Positions 15,890 through 22,868 of a stretch of 64,000 bases of DNA are shown here, piece by piece (position 1 is the stretch's first letter; the number at the start of each line of letters is the position of its first letter). Both the position numbers and the translations under genes were made by a program. The stretch comes from Sinorhizobium sp. A49 (GTDB taxonomy: Bacteria; Pseudomonadota; Alphaproteobacteria; Rhizobiales; Rhizobiaceae). The notes beneath the pieces are model-generated. The model ran no database searches. It worked only from the letters and a program-made list of their open reading frames with translations, and had not been told where the DNA came from. Location of the stretch: the NCBI RefSeq assembly GCF_002002725.1, contig NZ_MUNW01000037.1, forward strand, positions 43,947-107,946. The letters run 5' to 3'.

Positions 15890-17956
15890 TCAGGGTTTAC
15901 GGATGATGCTGCCGAGCGGGCGCTTGAGCAGGCTGTCGCGGAGCGAGCCTTCGCGCCGCGGCTCAGCGGCGGGGCGGGCGGCATGGGGATCGGCCGCCGG
16001 CTCTGGGCGATAACCGGCCTTCGGCTCCGGTGTTTCTGCCAAAAGCTGCTGGCGGATCTGATTGAAGCGCTCGAGCTGCGGATTGCCGGGCTCAGGTGCG
16101 CGCGGCAGCATATCGGGGCGGTAGGGCTCGATTTCGTCAGGGGCTTCTTTGAAGCCGGTCTCTTCCGGCTCGTCGTGGGCCTCTGGTCCAAGTTCCGTGG
16201 CCCAGAGCCGCTCTTCCTGTTCACTGGGGCCGGTTGCCGACAGATAGCTCTGCTGGAAGCTGGAGATGTTCGGGCCGGTGATCGCCCGCATGCGGTTGAC
16301 GATCGAGCGGATGTCGACGGTCGGTGGCGCATCCTCGTCGATCCGGTCGGTGATCCCGTGGGCGCGGGGCAGCCGCTCTTCCTTGACGCGGTCAAAGCGC
16401 ATGCGCATGGGCACCGCCACTGCCTCGCCGAATGCGATGGCTTCGCCGTTGCCGATCGACGAGATGAAGCTGGTGGTCGAGATCGACGAGTTGGGGATGG
16501 CCGAGCGGATGATGTCCTGGTCGCGGTCGTTGGCAAGCCGCATGGCAAAGACCGTCGAGCACTGCGACAGGATCGTCGGGTCGAGTTCGCCCGGTCTCTG
16601 GGTGATGATGCCGAGCGAGACCCCGTATTTGCGGCCTTCCTTGGCGATGCGGGCGATCGCCTGGCGCGTCGGCAGGAAACCGAGCGAGGGATCGGCGGGC
16701 ACGTAGCGGTGAGCCTCTTCGCACACGACCAGCATATGGATGCCGCCATTGCTCCAAAGGCCGATTTCGAACGCCATGCGGCAGAGCACCGAGGCAACGG
16801 AGTTGACGACTTCGGAAGGGATGCCGGCAAGCTGGAAGGTGGCGATCGGCCGGCCTTCGCCGGGAATGCGGAAAACCTTGGCGATCGTGTCCTGGATCGT
16901 GTCGGAGATCGTGTTCGACGAGAACATGAAATGGTAGCGCGGGTCGTTGATCGCCGAGACGATCCGGACCTTGAGCGAGCGCAGATGCGGCTTGTCGTTG
17001 CGCCCTTCGAGCCGGCCGATGCGCTCTTCGATCAGCGCCAGCAGATCGGCGATCCGGTAGGGCACAGGGGTGTCGGCGGTGACGGAGCTTTTTTCCGTCT
17101 GGCGCCGCATCAGGCCGGATTCGGCACTGCCCTTGAAGGCTTTCTTCGCGTCGGGGATGACATCGCGCAGGATGTCGAGCTCTTCGGGCACGGCCGGCCG
17201 GCCACGGAAAATGACCTCGGCGAACTCCTCCAGCCGGAAGAACCAGAAGGGCAGGTCGAGCGTTTCGGGGTCGATGACGACGGAAAGTTCCGGGAAGGCG
17301 GCGGCAAATTCGTTGTGCGGATCGAGGATCAGCACGCGCAGCTTCGGATCGGCGGCAATCGCCTTGTTGAGCAGCAGCGTCACGGCGGTCGACTTGCCGA
17401 CGCCCGTGGTGCCGACGATGGCGAAGTGCTTGGCGAGCATCGACGGCACGTGGATCGTCGCGTCGAGGCTCTCGTCCTGCGTGAGCTTGCCGATGATGCA
17501 ACAGTCGTCCTGGCCGGAATCATAGATGCGGGCAAGGTCTGCGGCGCGGATGCGATGGGCGACCGCACCGAGGTAGGGATACACGCTGATGCCGGCGGAA
17601 AACTCCTCGCGGCCGCTTGGGCCCGGATGGACTTCGCCCATCAACTCGACTTCGATACGGAACGTGTTGTTGGAGTCTTCGCCCCATTCGGTGCCGACTG
17701 TCTGCATGGAATAGACCAGCGCGACGACGCGGTTCCTGCCGACCGTGATCGAAATCAGCCGGCCGACCGACCAGAGTTCGGTCAGCGACGTTTCGCCCTG
17801 TTCGGCGACGGCGGCGATGGTAGCGCGCGAACCGCTGCACGCAACGACACGGCCAAGGAAGCGATTTCCGGGCTTCAAGCCGTCGCGGCGATCCTGCTCT
17901 CCGGCACGTATCGAGGAATGAAGATCATTGTTCAGCAACGCAAAACCCCGGCACAA
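15890..17956 (-). CDS. herA: HerA-family ATPase/helicase (DUF87)
   Basis: This 688-residue FtsK/HerA-clan motor protein has an N-terminal small beta-barrel domain (about residues 30-150). Walker A is AIVGTTGVGKSTAVTLLLN (179-197) and Walker B is LVVCEEAHRYVP. RIAKEGRKYGVSLGIITQRP holds the sensor/arginine region, and the Pro-rich tail (about 590-688) is probably disordered. HerA proteins form hexamers on DNA and in archaea act with the nuclease NurA in end resection. No nurA or nuclease gene is adjacent here, as usual for alphaproteobacterial copies. The TTG start at 17956 is uncertain: its AGGA is only three bases away, and a TTG at 17938 is an alternative. Confidence 0.85.
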   Translation of the reverse strand: MCRGFALLNNDLHSSIRAGEQDRRDGLKPGNRFLGRVVACSGSRATIAAVAEQGETSLTELWSVGRLISITVGRNRVVALVYSMQTVGTEWGEDSNNTFRIEVELMGEVHPGPSGREEFSAGISVYPYLGAVAHRIRAADLARIYDSGQDDCCIIGKLTQDESLDATIHVPSMLAKHFAIVGTTGVGKSTAVTLLLNKAIAADPKLRVLILDPHNEFAAAFPELSVVIDPETLDLPFWFFRLEEFAEVIFRGRPAVPEELDILRDVIPDAKKAFKGSAESGLMRRQTEKSSVTADTPVPYRIADLLALIEERIGRLEGRNDKPHLRSLKVRIVSAINDPRYHFMFSSNTISDTIQDTIAKVFRIPGEGRPIATFQLAGIPSEVVNSVASVLCRMAFEIGLWSNGGIHMLVVCEEAHRYVPADPSLGFLPTRQAIARIAKEGRKYGVSLGIITQRPGELDPTILSQCSTVFAMRLANDRDQDIIRSAIPNSSISTTSFISSIGNGEAIAFGEAVAVPMRMRFDRVKEERLPRAHGITDRIDEDAPPTVDIRSIVNRMRAITGPNISSFQQSYLSATGPSEQEERLWATELGPEAHDEPEETGFKEAPDEIEPYRPDMLPRAPEPGNPQLERFNQIRQQLLAETPEPKAGYRPEPAADPHAARPAAEPRREGSLRDSLLKRPLGSIIRKP

Positions 17957-18109
17957 CGGTCCTACATGTTAGCGCTGGGGATTTAACAACTGGTTTCGAC
18001 GGTGGCTGCGAGCGACGCAGGCCCGACCTGGCGCATTGCTCGGATCAATTTATGCGCGTACGCTAATGTAGAAAATCCAAAAATCTGCCTGCCACGGGAG
18101 ATTTCCATC

Positions 18110-20551
18110 ATGAAAATTCGTAACAGCATGCTGGTGGGCGCAGGTTTTCTCGCCATGGGTTGCATCTCCGGTTTTGCGCAGGAGGTCAAAGGCGTCCCGG
18201 GTTCTCCTGAGGCCACAACCACGATTGACGGCAAACAGCTTCCCCGATCGGATCCGAGCTTCGGCGGCGTGATCAAGCAAAAGGCCACGGAGTCGCAGCC
18301 CTGGTGGCCCCCGCGCATCGTACCGCCGCAGGGCGCTCCAAACGTGCTGCTCATCATGACGGACGATGTGGGGTTTGGTGCGCCCGGCACCTTTGGTGGC
18401 GTCGTCCCGACGCCTGCTCTTGATCGCATCGCCAACGAGGGCCTGCGTTTCACCAACTTTCACTCCACATCGCTGTGCTCACCGTCACGAGCGGCACTGA
18501 TTACCGGCCGCAACCATCACGTCGCCGGCTTTGGTGTCGTTGGCGAGATGGCGACAGGGTACCCAGGCTACGACTCTGTTATCCGCAAGGAGAACGGAAC
18601 AATCGGCACCATTCTCAGGGACCATGGCTACGCCACCTCGTGGTTCGGCAAGAACCACAACACGCCCTTCTATCAGTCAAGCCAGGCAGGCCCGTTCGAT
18701 CAATGGCCGAGCGGAATGGGCTTCGAGTATTTCTACGGCTTCGTCGGCGGCGACGCCAGCCAGTGGCAACCGAACCTGTTTCGCAACACCACGGCCATCT
18801 ACCCGTTCGAAGGCAAGCCCGAGTGGAACCTGACCACGGCAATGGCCGACGATGCCATACAGTACATGAAGCAGTTGAAGGAGATCGCGCCGGACAAGCC
18901 GTTCTTCGTCTACTACGTGCCCGGCGGCACCCATGCGCCGCACCACCCCACGCCGGAATGGATCAAGAAGATCAGCGACATGCACCTCTTCGACGAGGGC
19001 TGGAACAAGCTTCGCGAGACCATCTTTGCCAACCAGAAGCGGCTGGGCATCATGCCCGAGAACGCCAAGCTGACACCTTGGCCGAAGCAACTGCCGGAAT
19101 GGGATACGCTCAATATCGAACAGAAGAAGCTCTTCATAAAGCAAGCGGACGTCTATGGAGCCTATCTCGCCTATACCGACAACGAGATCGGCAGGGTCAT
19201 CCAGGCGGTCGAAGATCTCGGCGAACGCGATGACACGCTGATCATCTACATCAGCGGCGACAACGGTGCGAGTGCGGAAGGCACGCTCAACGGCACGCCG
19301 AACGAGTTCACGACATTCAACGGCGTTCCAGTGCCGGTGAAGGACCAGTATCTCTGGTACGAATTCTGGGGCTCGGACCGCACATTCCCGCATTTTTCCG
19401 CTGGCTGGGCGTGGGCGTTGGGCACGCCATTCAAGTGGATGAAGCAGGTGCCGTCGCACTTCGGCGGGACCGCCCAGGGCATGGCGATGTCGTGGCCGGG
19501 CCACATTGCTGACGCAGGAGGCATCCGCCGGCAGTTCCACCATTTCATCGACGTGGTGCCGACCATCCTTGAAGCAACCGGCATCAAGGCGCCGGACACG
19601 ATCAACGGTGTCCAGCAACGCCCCTTCGATGGCGTGAGCATGGCGTATACGTGGGACAAGGCCAATGCCGAGGCGCCATCCGCGCGCAAGACGCAATATT
19701 TCGAGATGCTCGGCAATCGCGCCATCTATCACGAGGGCTGGGTGGCGGCGACGACGCCAGCGACCCTGCCGTGGGAACTGAGCTCCAAGACGCCTCCCGA
19801 TGTGATCTCCGGATACGAATGGGAGCTCTACAACGTCAAGGACGACCCCACCCAGTTCGATGACCTTGCCGCCAAGATGCCAGACAAGCTCAAGGAAATG
19901 CAGACGCTGTTTTATTCGGAGGCCGCAAAGCATGACGTGCTGCCGCTGGATAACTCCACGCTCGCCCGCTGGAACGCGCCCCGTCCGAGCCTGACGGCGG
20001 GACGAACGGAATTCACCTATTCCGGCGAACTCAGCGGCGTGCCGGCCAATGCCGCGCCGAGAATACTGGACAAGTCCTACACGATCACGGTCGAAGTCGA
20101 GATACCCGAAGGCGGGGCGGAAGGCATGATCGTCACCGAGGGTGGGCGGTTCGGTGGTTACGGGCTGTTTCTGAGCAAGGGAGACCTGGGTATCGGCGGC
20201 GGAAAGGTCGTCTTCCTCTATAATCTGCTCGATCTCAAACGGACCACATGGGAAGGGCCTGCACTGGGTGTTGGCAAGCACACCATTGTCTTCGACTTCA
20301 AGTCGGACGGGCCAGCATTGGGGCAGGGTGGCACGGGTATCCTGACAGTGGACGGCAAGGAAGTGGCCAGGAATTCGATGGATCACACCACGCCGATTAC
20401 GTTTCCGGAAGACGAAGCTTTCGACATCGGGCTGGATACGCGCTCCGGCGTCGCCATGATCGAGTATCGCTACGATCCACCTTTCAGGTTCACGGGCAAG
20501 ATCAACAGGCTGACTTTCAGGTTGAACGAACAGTCGGCAGCGAAACCCTAG
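18110..20551 (+). CDS. Large secreted Cys-type sulfatase with C-terminal beta domain
   Basis: This 813-residue protein has a signal peptide (residues 1-24, ending GFAQ). NVLLIMTDDVGFGAPGTFGG carries the metal-binding Asp pair, and Cys123 in SLCSPSRAALITGRNHH is the C-x-P-x-R formylglycine site. YISGDNGASAEGTLNG is a further active-site block. The size and the GTPNEF/PFKWMKQVPSHFGG blocks match the large arylsulfatase group of soil bacteria. A C-terminal region (about 660-813) with repeated strands such as SYTITVEVEIPEGGAEGMIV looks like an added beta-sandwich. ATG 18110 has GGGAG ten bases upstream. It diverges from herA; the small membrane protein at 20595 follows closely and is probably cotranscribed. 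Confidence 0.9.
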   Translation: MKIRNSMLVGAGFLAMGCISGFAQEVKGVPGSPEATTTIDGKQLPRSDPSFGGVIKQKATESQPWWPPRIVPPQGAPNVLLIMTDDVGFGAPGTFGGVVPTPALDRIANEGLRFTNFHSTSLCSPSRAALITGRNHHVAGFGVVGEMATGYPGYDSVIRKENGTIGTILRDHGYATSWFGKNHNTPFYQSSQAGPFDQWPSGMGFEYFYGFVGGDASQWQPNLFRNTTAIYPFEGKPEWNLTTAMADDAIQYMKQLKEIAPDKPFFVYYVPGGTHAPHHPTPEWIKKISDMHLFDEGWNKLRETIFANQKRLGIMPENAKLTPWPKQLPEWDTLNIEQKKLFIKQADVYGAYLAYTDNEIGRVIQAVEDLGERDDTLIIYISGDNGASAEGTLNGTPNEFTTFNGVPVPVKDQYLWYEFWGSDRTFPHFSAGWAWALGTPFKWMKQVPSHFGGTAQGMAMSWPGHIADAGGIRRQFHHFIDVVPTILEATGIKAPDTINGVQQRPFDGVSMAYTWDKANAEAPSARKTQYFEMLGNRAIYHEGWVAATTPATLPWELSSKTPPDVISGYEWELYNVKDDPTQFDDLAAKMPDKLKEMQTLFYSEAAKHDVLPLDNSTLARWNAPRPSLTAGRTEFTYSGELSGVPANAAPRILDKSYTITVEVEIPEGGAEGMIVTEGGRFGGYGLFLSKGDLGIGGGKVVFLYNLLDLKRTTWEGPALGVGKHTIVFDFKSDGPALGQGGTGILTVDGKEVARNSMDHTTPITFPEDEAFDIGLDTRSGVAMIEYRYDPPFRFTGKINRLTFRLNEQSAAKP

Positions 20552-20594
20552 GCTGTTCATGCGGCCGTGAAGCACATGGTTGTAGGAAAGGTCG

Positions 20595-20957
20595 ATGCCG
20601 ATGAGTTCGACGAAAACGGTTCTGATGTTCGCCGCCGTCTGCGAGGTGGCCACGGGGATGGCGCTGCTCGTCGTTCCGTCGTTTGTGGGGGAGCTGCTAT
20701 TCGGTGAGCCTCTGGCCGGCGCAGGAGCGGCGGCCGCTCGCGTGGCCGGGATCGCCCTGATCGCATTGGGGCTTGCCTGCTGGCGGCATTCGCCTCTGGT
20801 CGGCATGCTCGCCTATAATGTGGGCGTCACGCTGTATCTCGCCTATCTCGCCGTCGCCGCTGAGCTGACCGGTGTTCTGCTGTGGCCTGTCGTCGTGCTT
20901 CATGCCACCTTTTCCATCCTTCTATCGCGCGCATGGCTCACCGCTCCGCAGCGTTGA
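20595..20957 (+). CDS. Four-helix small membrane protein
   Basis: This 120-residue protein is mostly hydrophobic, with about four predicted helices (residues 8-30, 44-61, 68-85 and 92-112). It has Gly/Ala-rich packing such as VLMFAAVCEVATGMALLVVP. No catalytic motif is seen and the family was not recognised. It starts 43 bases after the sulfatase, with AGGAAAGG upstream of the ATG, so it is likely made from the same mRNA. A role in the envelope alongside the sulfatase is only a positional inference. Confidence 0.7.
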   Translation: MPMSSTKTVLMFAAVCEVATGMALLVVPSFVGELLFGEPLAGAGAAAARVAGIALIALGLACWRHSPLVGMLAYNVGVTLYLAYLAVAAELTGVLLWPVVVLHATFSILLSRAWLTAPQR

Positions 20958-21104
20958 ACGAAAGGGACCTCGGGGCAACAGCCTGATTGATGGCCCGGGG
21001 GCTGACCTGTTGGCAACGGCGAGAAAACCGACGCTGAGGAGGAGGGGATCGCCTGCCGCGCAGCCAACCGTTCGGGGAACCATGCGTCCTGTCGCAAATG
21101 TAAT

Positions 21105-21120
21105 TCAACCAATTGGTTGA
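21105..21120. promoter_or_regulatory. Perfect 16-base palindrome, probable ArsR-type operator
   Basis: TCAACCAATTGGTTGA reads the same on both strands. A related element with arms ATTCAACC/GGTTGAAT lies at 21143-21162. Both are upstream of the SRPBCC gene, where an ArsR repressor would bind. Confidence 0.65.
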
Positions 21121-21142
21121 CTATCCGGCGGAGTGGGCGTAC

Positions 21143-21162
21143 ATTCAACCAAATGGTTGAAT
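21143..21162. promoter_or_regulatory. Second operator-like inverted repeat overlapping a relic start codon
   Basis: Eight-base arms ATTCAACC and GGTTGAAT flank AAAT. The ATG inside (21153-21155) begins the relic frame ATG GTT GAA TTA TAG, so the operator overlaps what looks like the old start of an autoregulated ArsR gene. Confidence 0.6.
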
Positions 21163-21431
21163 TATAGGTACCCGAGATGCTGTTCGTCTTTCATCCTGAC
21201 CACCAGCCGAATGCCCAAGAACGCTTCTGGATCGCTCGTCTCGACAGGCTTGAGACGGTGCTGCGCCAGCGCGGGCCCCCATCGGCAGAAGGCCATGGCC
21301 TTACCGGCGGTGGACAGGTCAACGCCCGTTCAATCGAACCTCACCCGACTGACGCTGGCCCGATCCATTCAGGCCCGCTGGACCCAAGCCAGAAAAACCG
21401 AAGCACGACAAACCCAAGAAGGAGACGGCAG
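21153..21431 (+). pseudogene. Decayed ArsR-family regulator gene (start and C-terminal helix only)
   Basis: The frame opens ATG GTT GAA (M-V-E, the usual start of ArsR partners of AHSA1 proteins) and hits TAG after four codons. The same frame then resumes with QERFWIARLDRLETVLRQR (about 21210-21270), which closely resembles the C-terminal helix of ArsR repressors (...RFWTERLDALE...). The whole winged-helix core, about 65-75 residues, is missing. The following ~160 bases up to the SRPBCC start are low-complexity. This pattern fits an internal deletion in an arsR gene of the common arsR-SRPBCC pair. The decay is read by eye and should be confirmed by alignment with intact pairs. Confidence 0.55.
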
Positions 21432-21965
21432 ATGAATGATCTTGCGACCCTCGACGCCTATGGCGTGCTGAGCGAACCGGACACCTTGAAGATGACGCGG
21501 CTTTTGCCAGGCCCGATCGAGCGGGTCTGGGCCTATCTGACCGACAGCGACCTGCGCAGGCAGTGGCTGGCTTCGGGTAAGATGGAGATGAAGGTCGGTG
21601 CGCCGGTCGAGCTTGTCTGGCGCAACGACGAACTCACAAACCCACCCGGCGAGCGCCCGGCCGGTTTTCCCGACGAGCACCGGATGGCAAGCCAGATCAC
21701 CGAACTCGATCCGCCGCGAAAACTCTCGATCAGCTGGACCGGCAGCGGCGACGTTTCCTTCGAGCTGGAGCCGGTGGGCAACAAGGTGCTTTTGACCGTC
21801 ACCCACCGCAGCATTGCCGACCGCGCCACCATGCTGATGTTCGGTGCCGGCTGGCACATGCATCTCGACATCCTGGCTGCCCGTGCGACAGGTGCCGAGC
21901 CGATGCCCTTCTGGGACGGCTGGAGCCGGCTGATGAAGGACTACGACCAACGCCTGCCGGCCTGA
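21432..21965 (+). CDS. SRPBCC (AHSA1/START-like) protein
   Basis: This 177-residue cytosolic protein of the Bet v1-like fold has a hydrophobic ligand cavity. It opens LKMTRLLPGPIERVWAYLTD, the conserved first strand and helix of AHSA1-type SRPBCC proteins. It then has QITELDPPRKLSISWTGSGD and ends with AGWHMHLDILAARATGAE, typical of the family. The ligand is unknown. ATG 21432 is preceded by AAGGAGACGGCAG, a good ribosome site. Such genes usually follow an arsR gene that represses the pair; here that regulator is reduced to remnants although both palindromic operators remain, so expression may be constitutive or under another repressor. Confidence 0.85.
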   Translation: MNDLATLDAYGVLSEPDTLKMTRLLPGPIERVWAYLTDSDLRRQWLASGKMEMKVGAPVELVWRNDELTNPPGERPAGFPDEHRMASQITELDPPRKLSISWTGSGDVSFELEPVGNKVLLTVTHRSIADRATMLMFGAGWHMHLDILAARATGAEPMPFWDGWSRLMKDYDQRLPA

Positions 21966-22378
21966 CCGGGAAGAAGACCCGCTCCGCCCGGACGAGCGGC
22001 GGAGCGCTCGCCATCGCCTGCCGGTAGCGCCGGCTTGCTGCAGCCGGCGTGTCGGGACCTGATCTCAAGCCTGCCCGCGATGTCGACGCTGAAGATCGGG
22101 CCGGCGTGCAGATCATCGGCCTCGATGCGCTCGGCACCGATCAGGGCGAGCGGCTGCCTGGCGATCTCGTGGCAAGGCTGGTCGATGAGTGACGCCGGCT
22201 GGAGTTCGGTCGCAATCGATCGGCACGCGGTAAAGCCAGCAACGTCGCTGCGTCATTCCGATCGCATCGGGCCGATCGCATCGGGAGCGATTTGACGCCG
22301 GAAATCTGCAGAGGCGTGTTTCGACGGGCTTGCTGGGCTTTGGCCGAGGGCGGCCGGGCCGGCTCTGTCGCAACCGCT
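21966..22378. other. Intergenic region with a tandem 14-mer and a possible gene remnant
   Basis: CCGATCGCATCGGG occurs twice in direct tandem (22258-22271 and 22272-22285). A plus-strand frame ending at TGA 22190-22192 has ordinary codon use (VQIIGLDALGTDQGERLPGD, then LVARLVDE) but no start or recognised family, so it may be the tail of a lost gene. Nothing else is clear. Confidence 0.4.
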
Positions 22379-22477
22379 CTATTCGTGGGAGTTCATGTCG
22401 AAGACGACCCAGCGGAAGAACAGGTAGATTGCGGCCGCGCTGATGACCAGCGGCGAGAGTACGGAAAGATCAAGCAT
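22379..22477 (-). CDS. Candidate 32-residue single-helix membrane protein
   Basis: This minus-strand frame starts MLDLSVLSPLVISAAAIYLF and ends with a short charged tail (DMNSHE) before TAG. One hydrophobic helix spans about residues 6-26. AAGG lies about seven to eight bases before the ATG (22475-22477). Length, hydrophobic core and charged end are typical of small bacterial membrane proteins that annotation often misses. It lies upstream of, and divergent to, the ilvIH leader. Function is unknown; it could still be chance, since it is short. Confidence 0.5.
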   Translation of the reverse strand: MLDLSVLSPLVISAAAIYLFFRWVVFDMNSHE

Positions 22478-22702
22478 ATCATTGCCTTGTTTTTAAGCGC
22501 TGCATCATGCAGCAGGGCCATCTTTCCTCAGGCCCCTTAAATTTAAGTGGAACAATATGGTAAACGGAATTGTTTGCGCGGCCGCGGCGCGTGGCTGCGT
22601 CATCGGCGCCGGCCGCTGCGGCGCCGGTCCGTTCCGCGGCGATTGGATATCCGCCGGAAAAAGCGTTGACGCTTTAGCGCTTTGTGTTTATCAAATCGTC
22701 CC

Positions 22703-22759
22703 ATGATAAATTTTGCGGTTATTCTTGTGGTGGGACGGCGCATGGGCAGGATGGTGTAA
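22703..22759 (+). CDS. ilvIH leader peptide (attenuation control)
   Basis: This 18-codon frame, MINFAVILVVGRRMGRMV, is rich in branched-chain codons: ATA, then GTT ATT CTT GTG GTG in a row, then a final GTG. It is followed by a terminator (22792-22815) and by ilvI at 22869, the layout of amino-acid attenuators. Two leader hairpins are visible: GCGCATGGG (22738-22746) with CCCATGCGC (22777-22785), and GGATGG with CCATCC (22749-22765). When charged Ile/Val/Leu tRNA is scarce, a ribosome stalled on these codons should alter leader folding and let polymerase pass. The alternative antiterminator pairing was not worked out in detail. Confidence 0.78.
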   Translation: MINFAVILVVGRRMGRMV

Positions 22760-22791
22760 CCATCCGGCGGTAGCCACCCATGCGCTAAACG

Positions 22792-22815
22792 AGGCTCCTG
22801 ACGGGGCCTTTTTTT
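22792..22815 (+). terminator. Rho-independent attenuator terminator before ilvI
   Basis: The stem is AGGCTCC (22792-22798) paired with GGGGCCT (22803-22809), including one T-G pair, around a TGAC loop. It runs directly into a T run to 22815. It lies 33 bases after the leader peptide stop and 54 bases before the ilvI ATG. Confidence 0.82.
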
Positions 22816-22868
22816 ATGCCTTCAAACAAGCTAAGCACCCAACTGGGAAAAGGGACGGAAGCAAGTCA

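Noticed and set aside
15983..17986. 667-codon plus-strand frame opposite herA
   Set aside because: It is antisense to Walker A and B motifs of HerA; its composition is Arg/Asp/Gly-rich with no domain.
18677..20806. 709-codon minus-strand frame opposite the large sulfatase
   Set aside because: It is antisense to a sulfatase with signal peptide and C-x-P-x-R site; there is no motif on the minus strand.
22100..22370. Small frames on both strands between the SRPBCC gene and ilvI, considered as genes
   Set aside because: Only the tail ending at 22192 has natural codon use and it lacks a start; the others are Arg/Ser-rich shadows. It is noted in the gap entry instead.
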